The notes: generated by a model from the sequence alone, not told the origin. 64,000 bases of DNA from Chthonomonadales bacterium (GCA_020849275.1 JADLGO010000063.1:1-64000), one strand, 5' to 3'. Counted from the first letter of the stretch, positions 18,344-26,553 are shown. Program-made: numbers and translations.

Positions 18344-19468
18344 TCACGAGGGACCGGGGGCAGTGACGCGTACAATGCGGCGGGCGGCCTCGTCGACGAC
18401 GAGCGCATCGCCGCCCGCGGCGAATGCGATGCCGCGCGGGCCGGTGACGAGCGAGCCGGGCGGCCCGTCGGCGCCGTCGAAGCGCAGGAGCACGTCCCCC
18501 GCGTCGTTCAGCACATAGACGCCCGCGTTGCGGTTCGTGCTGGCCCATACCCGCCCGCGCGCGTCGAGCGCGACGTAGACCGGCTCTTTCATGCCACCTG
18601 TGAGCGAGGCCACCAGGCGATAGCGGCCGCCTGGCCCCGGCGCGAAGATGGCCACGCGATTGTGGCCGGAATCGGCGACGTAGAGGCGTCCGTCGGGCCC
18701 GCAGGCCACCTTCATCGGCTGCTCCAGCTCGTCGTCGCCAACAACGCGCACGAATCGGCCGTCCGCGGTGAACTCCTGCAAGCGATCGTTTCCGGTGTCG
18801 GCCACGAACACGCGGCCGTCCGGCGCCAGGCCGATGCCCATCGGCTTGCGTAGCTGTCCGGGCCCCGCACCCTCCTTCAGGCGGCGGTCAACGACGGCAC
18901 CCCCCCTGCGGAGGCGCAACCCGGGCCGGGGATCGCGTGCATCGCCCCAGTGCACGGCGGCGGTGCGGCCGCCGGCGCCGACGGCCACATCGTAACAGCC
19001 GGGGAGGTCGCGGCCCAGAACCCGCGGGAACCGCAGCGCGCTGCCCCGCGCATCGAGCTCGATGGGCTCGGCATAGTGGGCATCCTGGAGCAGCAGGCCT
19101 CCACCCGGCCGGGCGGCGAGCCCCCACGGACGCACCAGCTGCACCCAGCGCACCAGCGCCGAGCGCGGGCCGGTGCGTCCGCGCGCGTCGACCGCGGCAA
19201 CCACGCCGGCCAGCAGGCCGTCCGCTGGCAGCGCGCCAGACCAGCGGGCGCCACCCCGCACGAGGGCGGCGGCGCGAAGCGACGGGCCGGGTGCCCCGCC
19301 GGTGTAGACGCGATAGGCGATGGCGCCCGCCACGGGCGCCCAGCGCAGCCGCGCCGTCGCGCCGCGTGTCGCAACCTCCAGGATTCGGGGAGCGGGAGGA
19401 CGACGCGGCGCACCGAGCGCCGCAGCCGAGGGAAGCACGAGCAGGAGCATCACGAGACGCGCGATCAT
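18344..19468 (-). CDS. Secreted NHL-repeat beta-propeller protein
   Basis: This 374-residue protein has a signal peptide (residues 1-19, MIARLVMLLLVLPSAAALG). Residues about 28-110 resemble a fibronectin type III domain (APRILEVATRGATARLRW, AYRVYTGG). The rest forms NHL-type repeats: PMGIGLAPDGRVFVADTGN, MKVACGPDGRLYVADSGHN, PVYVALDARGRVWASTNRN and GIAFAAGGDALVVDEAA. These fold as a beta-propeller that usually binds partners and is rarely catalytic. The ATG has GGGGAAGG upstream. A longer open frame to 20146 runs antisense to the DsbD gene and is not real. Confidence 0.78.
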   Translation of the reverse strand: MIARLVMLLLVLPSAAALGAPRRPPAPRILEVATRGATARLRWAPVAGAIAYRVYTGGAPGPSLRAAALVRGGARWSGALPADGLLAGVVAAVDARGRTGPRSALVRWVQLVRPWGLAARPGGGLLLQDAHYAEPIELDARGSALRFPRVLGRDLPGCYDVAVGAGGRTAAVHWGDARDPRPGLRLRRGGAVVDRRLKEGAGPGQLRKPMGIGLAPDGRVFVADTGNDRLQEFTADGRFVRVVGDDELEQPMKVACGPDGRLYVADSGHNRVAIFAPGPGGRYRLVASLTGGMKEPVYVALDARGRVWASTNRNAGVYVLNDAGDVLLRFDGADGPPGSLVTGPRGIAFAAGGDALVVDEAARRIVRVTAPGPS

Positions 19469-19596
19469 GGGCCTTCCCCTTGCGGGATTGGCCGCGCGCG
19501 GCCCCTGGGCCTGTCGACGGACCGGGCCGGCCGAGCGCCGTTTCGGCGCGCCGGGGTCGCTCTCCTTCGATGTGATTCGGATAGCAGGCGGTCCAC

Positions 19597-21441
19597 TCAG
19601 CGCGCGGCAATCTCGCTCTGCGGCACCAGGCGCACGACGGTCGGCAGTCCCTGGATGCCGTACTGACGGCGCCACTCGAGCGACTCGGGTCCGGCGAAGT
19701 CCGTCATATCGGCGCGGAGTGCGACCCAACCGTCGGCCGCGGAGCCCACCCTGGGATGGCTGAACGTCTGGTGCTCCAACTCCTTGCAGGCGGCGCACCA
19801 GGCGGCCGTGAAGTCGACGAGCACCGCCTTCCCGTCGGCGGTCGCGCGCTGGAGCGCCTCGTCGGAGTAGGGCTGCCACCGGATCACCTCGGCCGGCGCC
19901 GGCCAGGCAAGCCAAACGGCCGCGGCCAGCGCGCCCAGGCCGATCGCTCGCCGCGCGGCGAGAAAGCCACGGGAGCGCTGGCCCGCCCGGTCGAGGAACA
20001 GGAGATAGACGCCACCGAGCGCCGCCGCGCCCGCCAGAACGCCGGCGCCCAATCCGGGCCGCACGCCGTCGATCAGGGTCTGGAGGTAGTAGAAGCCCAT
20101 CAGGGCCATCAGCACGCCAAACACATGCTTCACGCCCACCATCCACTCACCAGAACGAGGCAGCTTCCGCACCGAGCCGGACACGGTGGCCAGAAAGAGG
20201 TAGGGAAGGCCGAGGCCGACGGCCAGCGTGAAGAACACGACGAAGCCCAGGCCCGGGTTGCGCTGCGAGCCGACCCACTGCAGGAGCGCGATGACAGCGG
20301 GACCGACGCACGGCGCGGCCACCACGCCCACCATGAGGCCCATCAGCATCGCGCCGAGCACGCCAGAACGCGACCGCGCACGGTTGCGAAGCGCCGAGGG
20401 AAGCTGAAGCTCCCAGATGGGCCGGCCGTCGCGTCGGTCGAACTGCGAGAGCGCGAGCACGAACATGATGGCGGCGAAGCTCGCCAACACCCACGGGTTC
20501 TGAAGCTGCGAGCCGAAAAGGCCCCCGGTGAGACCGGCCGCGACTCCCAGGACCGAGTACATAAGAGCCATGCCGAGCACATAGAACAGCGCCAGGGTGA
20601 GCGGCTTGCGCCCGGACCCATTGGCCTGGCTGCCGAAGTAGCCGATGGTGATCGGGATGATGGGGTAGACGCAGGGGGTCAGGTTCAGCGCGAGTCCCAG
20701 CAGGAAAACCAGCGGGAGCGCCACGAGCAGGTTGCCCGACCGAAGCAGGCCGTCGAGCGCGCCGGCGCCCGAATCGGCGGCGATCGAGCCGGAAGAGAGA
20801 AACCGGACGAACTGATCGGGCGGCACGAACTGCGCGATCTTGCGCATCGTGTAGCCGGGCACGGGCGAGGGGGTGCCCTCGCCGGTGCCCGAGCCGGCCG
20901 TCGGGGCCGCGCCGGCCGTCGTGCCGGCGATCTGCCCTTGCGCCTCCGCCTTCTTCGCCTTTCCAATAGCCAGCTTCGCCCTCACCCTGGCGTCCATCGG
21001 GGGGAAGCAACTCTGGGCGTCGCAGGCCTGGTAGCGCACGGTCACCTCGAACACCTGGGCGCCCCTGGCGCCGCGCGGGACGACCACCGGCACGATGACC
21101 GGCGCCTTGCCCTCGAACACCGGGATCCGTTCGCCGGCCGCCAGCGCAACCACGGGCTTCGGAAACGCCGGCTTGCCGACCCGGTAGCCCTTCGGCGCCT
21201 TCACCCTCACCTCGGTCGCGATGTAGTTGGGAGCCGGCTTGTCGGCCTGGATGTGGAAACCGGGGTCCACGGTGATGAGGACGATCACCCGGCTCGCCTT
21301 GCCGACGAGGAGCCCGCCCGAGGAGACAGAGACCTTCACGCGAGGCTGATCGAACTGCGCCCTCACCGGGACGATCGCCGCGACGGCCAGCAGAGCCAGC
21401 ACGACGGCGAAGCGCACAACCGATCGAACCGGGGATCGCAT
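19597..21441 (-). CDS. dsbD: DsbD-like thiol:disulfide interchange protein
   Basis: This 614-residue inner-membrane protein moves reducing power from cytoplasmic thioredoxin to the periplasm. It has a signal peptide, then a periplasmic DsbD-alpha-like domain with VRYQACDAQSCFPP near residue 165-180. The membrane domain carries the two redox cysteines in LTPCVYPIIP and AAPCVGPAV. The C-terminal thioredoxin-like domain has AWCAACKELE. All three domains of classic DsbD are therefore present. The ATG at 21441 has AGGAGG seven bases upstream. A linker rich in Ala/Gly/Thr joins the first two domains. The partner could be cytochrome c maturation or disulfide repair; neither is encoded nearby. Confidence 0.92.
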   Translation of the reverse strand: MRSPVRSVVRFAVVLALLAVAAIVPVRAQFDQPRVKVSVSSGGLLVGKASRVIVLITVDPGFHIQADKPAPNYIATEVRVKAPKGYRVGKPAFPKPVVALAAGERIPVFEGKAPVIVPVVVPRGARGAQVFEVTVRYQACDAQSCFPPMDARVRAKLAIGKAKKAEAQGQIAGTTAGAAPTAGSGTGEGTPSPVPGYTMRKIAQFVPPDQFVRFLSSGSIAADSGAGALDGLLRSGNLLVALPLVFLLGLALNLTPCVYPIIPITIGYFGSQANGSGRKPLTLALFYVLGMALMYSVLGVAAGLTGGLFGSQLQNPWVLASFAAIMFVLALSQFDRRDGRPIWELQLPSALRNRARSRSGVLGAMLMGLMVGVVAAPCVGPAVIALLQWVGSQRNPGLGFVVFFTLAVGLGLPYLFLATVSGSVRKLPRSGEWMVGVKHVFGVLMALMGFYYLQTLIDGVRPGLGAGVLAGAAALGGVYLLFLDRAGQRSRGFLAARRAIGLGALAAAVWLAWPAPAEVIRWQPYSDEALQRATADGKAVLVDFTAAWCAACKELEHQTFSHPRVGSAADGWVALRADMTDFAGPESLEWRRQYGIQGLPTVVRLVPQSEIAAR

Positions 21442-21530
21442 ATGCGGACCTCCTGTCGGCGAGAGGTTTGGCGCCGTGGCGGCGCGGAGCGGGGCCGATC
21501 GGGCGCCGGGGAACAACGCCCCCGTGCTTG

Positions 21531-21539
21531 ACTATACCA
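21531..21539 (-). promoter_or_regulatory. Extended -10 promoter candidate for dsbD
   Basis: Minus-strand TGGTATAGT matches the extended -10 consensus TGnTATAAT at eight of nine positions. It would start transcription near 21524, giving a leader of about 80 bases. No clear -35 is seen. Confidence 0.4.
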
Positions 21540-21575
21540 CGCACCGAGGAGGCGGCGTTCCTGCGCAAGCGATGC

Positions 21576-22385
21576 TCACAGAGCACACCGCAGGCCGAGC
21601 CGCCGCGACGACCGCGCGATCTCGGCGGCGAGCGCGGCGCGCGGTAGCGAGGGCGCGGTTGGGACGCCCGCGACCTCCCGGTACTGGCGAAGCAGGCGCA
21701 TGTGCGGCCCGGCCAGCGCCTGAGTGTAGTTGAGAGTGTCGCAGACTACCTGGCGTACGCCGAGCGCGGCCGCGCGCTCGAGGTAGGCGCGCACGGCGGG
21801 CGCGCTGTCGCTCACTCCGTAGAGAATCGGACACCAGAAGAGCCGCACGGCCAAGCCGGCCCCGATCAGACGGCGCACGAGCGCCTCCCTGCCCGCGACC
21901 GCCGGCGCGTACGGCTCGAACACGCGGCGGGCGCGCTCGTCGAACGTCGCCACCGAGACGCCGATGACGACGTCCGACATCGCGGCGAGGATGTCCATGT
22001 CGCGCAGCAGCAGCGGCGAGCGCGTTGTGATGGAGACCCGGTTCGGGTAGTAGGCGAGCTCCTGGAGGATGGCCCGCGAGATGCCGTACCGCTTCTCGAT
22101 GGGCTGCCATGAGTCCGTGGCGGTCCCGATGGCGATGCGCGCCCCGGTGTCGACGCGCAGCAGCTCGCGGCGCAGCACATCGGGCGCGTTCACCTTGACC
22201 TGCACCCACCCGCCCCACGGCGCGGGAGACTCCTGGCCGCGCCGGTCGCGGACCACGGGGACGTAACAGAAGGAGCAACCGAAGGCGCAGCCGAGGTAGG
22301 CGTTCAGCGTGTACTCGGCGAAGCCGACCGTGCCGCGATTGAGGAGGCTCTTGCAGCGAACCTCGGTGACGTGGGCCCGTGACAT
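21576..22385 (-). CDS. Radical SAM protein, SplB-related
   Basis: This 269-residue enzyme has the Fe-S motif C33-x3-C37-x2-C40 (YLGCAFGCSFCY), preceded by LNAY as in the Rv2578c/SplB-like radical SAM group. IGTATDSWQPIEKRY, the SAM-binding strand, and VSITTRSPLLLRDMDIL match proteins often annotated as DNA repair photolyase-related. It is shorter than true spore photoproduct lyase (about 340 residues), so the substrate is open. The ATG at 22385 lies six bases after a TATAAT on the same strand, so the mRNA may have almost no leader; no ribosome site is visible. Confidence 0.8.
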   Translation of the reverse strand: MSRAHVTEVRCKSLLNRGTVGFAEYTLNAYLGCAFGCSFCYVPVVRDRRGQESPAPWGGWVQVKVNAPDVLRRELLRVDTGARIAIGTATDSWQPIEKRYGISRAILQELAYYPNRVSITTRSPLLLRDMDILAAMSDVVIGVSVATFDERARRVFEPYAPAVAGREALVRRLIGAGLAVRLFWCPILYGVSDSAPAVRAYLERAAALGVRQVVCDTLNYTQALAGPHMRLLRQYREVAGVPTAPSLPRAALAAEIARSSRRLGLRCAL

Positions 22386-22391
22386 GTAGAC

Positions 22392-22400
22392 ATTATAGCA
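22392..22400 (-). promoter_or_regulatory. Extended -10 promoter abutting the radical SAM start
   Basis: Minus-strand TGCTATAAT is a perfect extended -10 element. Only six bases (GTCTAC) separate TATAAT from the ATG at 22385, so initiation would fall on or next to the start codon, predicting a leaderless message. No strong -35 is seen, as expected for extended -10 promoters. Confidence 0.65.
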
Positions 22401-23054
22401 CTAACTGGCGCACACCGAGCCGACGCCCCGGCCCGCGCCCGGCGCTCCAAGTTGTGCAGCGACCGCGTCGACTATGACCCGAACGGCGGCGACCTGCCGA
22501 TCGAGTGGCAGTGCGTTCGGCGCAGGGTCCGCGCCCGTCGCCTCGTCCGGCGGCAAGTGCACGAAGAGGCAGGCGGTGGGCAGTCGCGCCTCGTGGATGG
22601 CCCCGAAGGCGCAGAAGTAGACGTGGTTGCACACGTAGGAGCCCGCGTCGTCCGAGATTCGACAGGGAACGCCGAGCTCGCCCACGGCCACGCAGATCGG
22701 GGCGAGGAGGAGCGGGGTCGCGCGCTGCGCGGGCTCGCCGCCACCCGGCGGCGAGGCTCCGGGTAACTCGCCGTCGATGTCCGCCATGCGCGCCGCCCCG
22801 GCGCGCCGCGCGCGGCCCTCCAACCGCACGGCGCACTCACCCGACGCCACCCCGAGCAGTAGGGCCGCGTCGAACGCGCCCGAGACCAGCATCGACCGCA
22901 CGATGGCGGCCGCCCGGCGGAAAGAGACGGGCAGCACGGCGGCGGTAACGTCGTGCCCGGGATGGCCCGACGCGGCGATCAAGCCCGCCACGCGGCCCGA
23001 GGGGTTCTCGCACACGCCGGCGAACGGCCCGAAGCCGGTCACCAGCAACCTCAC
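22401..23054 (-). CDS. pcp: Pyroglutamyl-peptidase I (C15 family)
   Basis: This 217-residue cytoplasmic cysteine peptidase removes N-terminal pyroglutamate. The catalytic triad is visible: E73 in LLLGVASGE, C142 in SDDAGSYVCNHVYF, and H166 in LFVHLPP. MRLLVTGFGPFAG at the N-terminus is a family hallmark, as is ENPS. Length matches Pcp (about 210). The start is GTG at 23054; a G-rich patch about ten bases upstream is a weak ribosome site. The last 15 residues, after the final helix, are Gly-rich and unique. The downstream radical SAM gene has its own promoter directly after this stop. Confidence 0.92.
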   Translation of the reverse strand: MRLLVTGFGPFAGVCENPSGRVAGLIAASGHPGHDVTAAVLPVSFRRAAAIVRSMLVSGAFDAALLLGVASGECAVRLEGRARRAGAARMADIDGELPGASPPGGGEPAQRATPLLLAPICVAVGELGVPCRISDDAGSYVCNHVYFCAFGAIHEARLPTACLFVHLPPDEATGADPAPNALPLDRQVAAVRVIVDAVAAQLGAPGAGRGVGSVCAS

Positions 23055-23091
23055 GACAGCTGCCCCGCCCCGCTGACCACAGTAGACGGGC

Positions 23092-23601
23092 TCACGGGAG
23101 CGCCACGGGCTTGCCGTCGCGCGTCAGCCGCAGCTTCAGCGATCGCGTCGCCCTGATGCGCCACGTGCCGCGCACGCGCACCCAGGTGTCGCGATCCGTC
23201 GTCCGCGCCACGAGCACCGTCTTCCGGCCGCTCTTCGGGTCGCGGTAGACGATGCGCGAGAGGCCGTCGGCAACGACCACGGCTCCGCCGCCCGCCGCCT
23301 GAACGCGAAGCACGCGCGTGGCGCCGGACAGCGACTCCGTGGAGCCCAGCATCTGAGCGACCTGTTTGCGAAGGGTCGCAAGGCTCGTCGTGCGACCCCT
23401 GGTGTCGGTCGCGCGATAGTCGGGTGTGTAGAAGGCGAGCAACCCCTTCAGGTCCTTCTTGCGCGCCGCGGCGTTCAGCGCGTCATAGCGCTTCTGGATC
23501 CGGGCCTTCAGGCTGGGAGCGGCCGCGGCCGGCGCCGCCGCCCAGATCGCTACGAGGACGGCCGCCAGCGCCAACCGGCGATGCGCGCGCTCAGGCCACA
23601 T
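23092..23601 (-). CDS. Exported SnoaL/NTF2-like protein of unknown function
   Basis: This 169-residue protein has a signal peptide (LALAAVLVAIWAAAPAAAA). The mature part begins with a helix (LKARIQKRYDALNAAARKKDLKGLLAFYTPDYRA) that is typical of the NTF2-like/SnoaL-like cone fold, then four or five beta strands (SGATRVLRV, GAVVVADGLSRIVY, TVLVARTTDRDTWVRV, GTWRIRATRSLKL). No catalytic residues are obvious. The ATG overlaps the end of the upstream zinc-ribbon gene by 11 bases, so the genes are probably coupled. The role is unknown. Confidence 0.65.
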   Translation of the reverse strand: MWPERAHRRLALAAVLVAIWAAAPAAAAPSLKARIQKRYDALNAAARKKDLKGLLAFYTPDYRATDTRGRTTSLATLRKQVAQMLGSTESLSGATRVLRVQAAGGGAVVVADGLSRIVYRDPKSGRKTVLVARTTDRDTWVRVRGTWRIRATRSLKLRLTRDGKPVALP

Positions 23602-23980
23602 CGTCCGCCACCGGCTCGCCCTCCGCCTCGCGCTGCGCCTCGACGAGCTCCTCCTCCGACATCGGCGCCTCCGCGAGCACCCGCTTCGCCTCATCGACGG
23701 ACTGCGCGGGCACCATCACCACCAGCGCGGGATCGTCGTCCACCATGTTTGAGTGCGCGGGGATGACGGGATCGTCCGGACCCACGAAGGCCGGGACACC
23801 GGCGGCGTTCAGGGTGGCGGCGGCGATCGTGGCCTCCTCGCCGGTGTCCGCCTCGAGCACCACCACGGGGGCTGCCGTCGGCTCGGCCGGCGAGAGCGTG
23901 TCGACAAGCTCGGCGCCGCAGTCGGTACACGCTGGCACGCTCGCCTCGTACTCGGTACGGCACACAGGGCACCAGGGCAT
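23591..23980 (-). CDS. Small zinc-ribbon protein with DUF2007-like domain
   Basis: This 129-residue protein begins with a CPVC...CTDC zinc ribbon (PWCPVCRTEYEASVPACTDCGAEL). It is followed by a segment of the kind VVLEADTGEEATIAAATLNAAGVPAF, resembling the DUF2007 ferredoxin-like signal-transducing domain. The tail is strongly acidic (MSEEELVEAQREAEGE). The ATG at 23980 has AAGGAG seven bases upstream, and the reading frame before it is antisense sequence. The function is unknown; such proteins probably bind a metal or a partner in the cytoplasm. Confidence 0.72.
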   Translation of the reverse strand: MPWCPVCRTEYEASVPACTDCGAELVDTLSPAEPTAAPVVVLEADTGEEATIAAATLNAAGVPAFVGPDDPVIPAHSNMVDDDPALVVMVPAQSVDEAKRVLAEAPMSEEELVEAQREAEGEPVADDVA

Positions 23981-23991
23981 CTTGCTGCTCC

Positions 23992-24588
23992 TTAATCGGA
24001 CCGGTCGGGAGCGTCCGCGCGTGCCGCCTTCAGCAGCTTCCGGAGGTCGCGCCGACGCGAGCGCAGCCGCCCGGCAAGGGCATCGCGGGCGCGGGCGCCC
24101 GCAAGCGTCTCCACGGAGGCCTCCTGGAGCCGCGTCGCCAGGCGGCAGGTGCGGGCGAGCGCCTTGCGCTCGCCCTCTGGCAGCTCCTCGCCATCGCGAA
24201 CGCCCTCGGCGAAGGCGATCCATCGGCCGAGCTGCCGGCCGAGCCTCCCGGCCAGGTAGGCGGGCGGCAGCGTCTGCTCGAGCGTGCGAGCCGCCCGCGC
24301 GGCCTGCTGAACCGCATGGGCCAGAACCGCCCCGCACTCTGGCGGTGTCGAGGGTTCGGCCGCGGGGAGCGCGGCGACGTACTCGGCGATCTGGCGCGCT
24401 TTGACGAGCGTGATGCCCGGCACCGTGGCGATCTCGTCGGCGGTCGCAGCGAGCAAGGAAGCGACGGACGCGTAGCCGGCCTTGCGCAGCGCCCTCACGC
24501 GGATGAGCCCGATTCCGGGCATCGCCTCAAGGGCGGCGTCAGGCGCCGTCGGAGGAGACGGCCTCGACGGGCGGCTTGCCTTTGCCAT
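23992..24588 (-). CDS. Helix-hairpin-helix protein
   Basis: This 198-residue protein has one clear pair of helix-hairpin-helix motifs at residues about 20-65: LEAMPGIGLIRVRALRKAGYASVASLLAAT and VPGITLVKARQIAEYVAAL. This arrangement is found in DNA-binding and DUF4332-like proteins. The remainder is helical and rich in Arg/Ala/Leu (RLRSRRRDLRKLLKAAR at the end), with no known family. The start overlaps the upstream CHAD-half gene by 50 bases, which suggests coupled translation and a shared job with the CHAD proteins. No enzyme activity is apparent. Confidence 0.62.
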   Translation of the reverse strand: MAKASRPSRPSPPTAPDAALEAMPGIGLIRVRALRKAGYASVASLLAATADEIATVPGITLVKARQIAEYVAALPAAEPSTPPECGAVLAHAVQQAARAARTLEQTLPPAYLAGRLGRQLGRWIAFAEGVRDGEELPEGERKALARTCRLATRLQEASVETLAGARARDALAGRLRSRRRDLRKLLKAARADAPDRSD

Positions 24589-25138
24589 GGCGTTCACTCT
24601 CCTTGCCCGGCTCCGACCCGGCGGGCTCGTCTCGCCGGGCGATGCCGGGCAGCGCCTCGAAGAAGCCACTGGCGCGCGCCTTCCGCCAGTCGGCCAGGAA
24701 CCTGCGGTGGGTGGCGCGGCGGCCGTCGGCTAGACGACGACAGAGCGCGAGCAGGCCGGAGGCGGCGTCGAAGTCGGCGACGAACACGCCCTCGGCCGCG
24801 GCCCTACCGCGCGGGCGCAGGAGCTTCCGCGCCTGTTCGGCCAGCCTGGGAACGAGCACGTCGGCATCGTGTATCGCGCCGAGTTGCTCCTGAAACCCCT
24901 TGATGCGGTCGACGGCCGCCCCGAAGCCGCGCCCGTAGAAGGGCTCGAACAGCTCCATGGTGTACCGCAGCCGCTTCGCCGCGATGCGCATCTGGTGCAG
25001 CTCGGCGACGTTGCGCGGGTCGCCGATCTTGCGGTCCCAGCGCAGCAGGTCGGCAACTCGCGCCGTCACGATCAGGTCGGCGTTCTCGACGATCGAGTCG
25101 GCCGGGTCGACCCCGGGCACCATATCGTCCCTGGCCAT
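24539..25138 (-). CDS. CHAD-domain protein, C-terminal half (split gene)
   Basis: This 199-residue protein carries ELHQMRIAAKRLRYTMELFEPF, the hallmark of the second helical bundle of CHAD domains, whose conserved His and Arg/Lys residues bind polyphosphate. IHDADVLVPRL follows. It starts two bases after the stop of 25141-25671, which carries the first bundle, so the two polypeptides probably associate to form one CHAD unit. The two genes are in different frames. The tail (ESERHGKGKPPVEA) is charged. No CYTH domain is present, unlike many CHAD proteins. Confidence 0.75.
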   Translation of the reverse strand: MARDDMVPGVDPADSIVENADLIVTARVADLLRWDRKIGDPRNVAELHQMRIAAKRLRYTMELFEPFYGRGFGAAVDRIKGFQEQLGAIHDADVLVPRLAEQARKLLRPRGRAAAEGVFVADFDAASGLLALCRRLADGRRATHRRFLADWRKARASGFFEALPGIARRDEPAGSEPGKESERHGKGKPPVEAVSSDGA

Positions 25139-25140
25139 GG

Positions 25141-25671
25141 TCAGCCGTCAGCTCCCCCTGGGTCGGGCACGATCGCGGGGGCGCTCGCGCCGTCTACGCT
25201 GTCGGGGCCGCCTTCAGCCGCGGGTCTCTCGTCGGCGGTCCCGTCCACGATCGAGGCAAACCATGTGAGGAGGTTAAGCCTCTCCATGCGCGCCAGCGCG
25301 CGCACGACCTCCACCTGGCGGTCGCGGCGCCGATCGTGCTGCTCGTCAAGGAGCATCTGCACGCCCTGTCGCTGCGTCTTCGGCAGCGTCGTGCTCAGCG
25401 TCTCGAGGGTGCCCGCCATCACGTCGAGGTCGCGTGCCTCGCCAAGCGCGTCGGTCACCTCCTTAACGGCACGCGCGAAGCGCCCGAAGCCCGGGCAGAC
25501 GAAGGCGGGTTCGAAGATGGCAAGCGCTGCCCGCAGACGCCGCGACGCCACGCGCATGTCGTGCAGTGCCTCGACGTCGCCGCCTCGGCGCACGGCGCGC
25601 GTGTGGGTTAGCATCTTGCCAAGACGCTCGGCGATGACGCGCGCGCCGTACTCCCGGAAGCTCTCCGTCAC
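25141..25671 (-). CDS. CHAD-domain protein, N-terminal half (split gene)
   Basis: This 176-residue protein begins VTESFREYGARVIAERLGKML and contains ALHDMRVASRRLRAALAIFEPAF, the first-bundle signature of CHAD domains (conserved His-x-x-Arg and RRLR). GEARDLDVMAGTLETL follows as in family members. A typical CHAD domain needs both bundles, and the second is encoded by the next gene. GTG 25671 is chosen because six G lie four bases upstream and the domain begins there; an ATG at 25713 would add 14 residues without a ribosome site. CHAD domains bind polyphosphate granules. The gene is divergent from the TetR gene and shares its operator region. Confidence 0.73.
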   Translation of the reverse strand: MTESFREYGARVIAERLGKMLTHTRAVRRGGDVEALHDMRVASRRLRAALAIFEPAFVCPGFGRFARAVKEVTDALGEARDLDVMAGTLETLSTTLPKTQRQGVQMLLDEQHDRRRDRQVEVVRALARMERLNLLTWFASIVDGTADERPAAEGGPDSVDGASAPAIVPDPGGADG

Positions 25672-25865
25672 GGTGCCCCCCCCGTTCGCCCGGCCGCGGC
25701 CGCGATCGTCCATGCCGGTGATCGCTAGATTCGTCGTCGGCGCTCCAGATCCTGCCGACGAACGCACGAGCCCGCTCTGGTCTGCGGTCTGCCATGCCCT
25801 GGCCCCCTCCGGCATGTGACGAGAATCACAGGCTCGCGGCCGGGGGGTCGTATGGTATCGTATCG

Positions 25866-25885
25866 TTGAGTGAACGTTCAATCAA
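25866..25885. promoter_or_regulatory. Palindromic operator, probably for the TetR regulator
   Basis: TTGAGTGAACGTTCAATCAA is a 20-bp palindrome broken only at one symmetric pair (G/A at 25870 and 25881); its core TGAACGTTCA is perfect. It lies 18 bases before the tetR ATG and about 195 bases upstream of the divergent CHAD gene start. Palindromes of this size and position are the usual sites of TetR/AcrR repressors, so autoregulation and control of the efflux genes are likely. Confidence 0.72.
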
Positions 25886-25902
25886 TCGGGGAAGGCAGGG
25901 AC

Positions 25903-26553
25903 ATGGCCGATGGCGTGAGCTCTCGGAAGCAGCACGCGGAGGAGCGGCGTGAACAGATCGTGGACGCCGCCGCGCGAGTGTTCGCGGCCAAGGGCTTCGG
26001 CGGCGCGTCGGTGCGCGACATCGCGCGCGCCGTCGGCGTGACCGAGGGGCTGCTCTACCACTACTTCGATAGCAAGGAACAGCTCATGGACGCCTGCCTG
26101 CGCGAGCGGACGTGGCGCTCCCACCTCGAGCGCATCCTCGCGGGCAGCGAGGGCAAGCCGGTTGCCGAGGTGATGCGCGAGTTGGCGCTCGACTTCCTCC
26201 TCTCCCTGCAGGAGAACGGCGAGCACGTGCGTATGCAAGCTGCGGAGATGCAGCGCGACGGCAGCCTCGCGGGCGAGTGCATTGAGTACATCGAAGGCAA
26301 CCAGCGGCTCATCATCGACTTCCTAGAGGCGCGCCGCGCCCTCGGCGAGCTCCGTGACGACGTCGACCTCGACACGGTCGGAGGGATCCTGATGGGCTCG
26401 GCGTTCAGCCTGTTCCTGCTGTGGGGCCGCGACGACGCGGCTGCCTGGCGGCGGCGCGTCGAGCGGTTCGCGAGGTCGGCGGTGAGCGTGATCCTGGATG
26501 GGGCCTCCAGTGCCCCACCTTCGGGGCGCGCCAGCGCGCGCAAAGAGCCATAG
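25903..26553 (+). CDS. TetR/AcrR-family transcriptional regulator
   Basis: This 216-residue repressor has an N-terminal helix-turn-helix region: REQIVDAAARVFAAKGFGGASVRDIARAVGVTEGLLYHYFDSKEQLMDA (about 15-62) matches the TetR DNA-binding signature. The C-terminal helical domain (65-200) would bind a ligand and dimerise; MGSAFSLFLLWGRDDAAAW is its last amphipathic part. The ATG at 25903 has GGGGAAGG upstream. The gene lies directly ahead of the outer-membrane, adaptor and permease genes of an efflux pump and has a palindrome in its promoter, so it probably represses itself and the pump until a drug or lipid-like ligand binds. Confidence 0.92.
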   Translation: MADGVSSRKQHAEERREQIVDAAARVFAAKGFGGASVRDIARAVGVTEGLLYHYFDSKEQLMDACLRERTWRSHLERILAGSEGKPVAEVMRELALDFLLSLQENGEHVRMQAAEMQRDGSLAGECIEYIEGNQRLIIDFLEARRALGELRDDVDLDTVGGILMGSAFSLFLLWGRDDAAAWRRRVERFARSAVSVILDGASSAPPSGRASARKEP

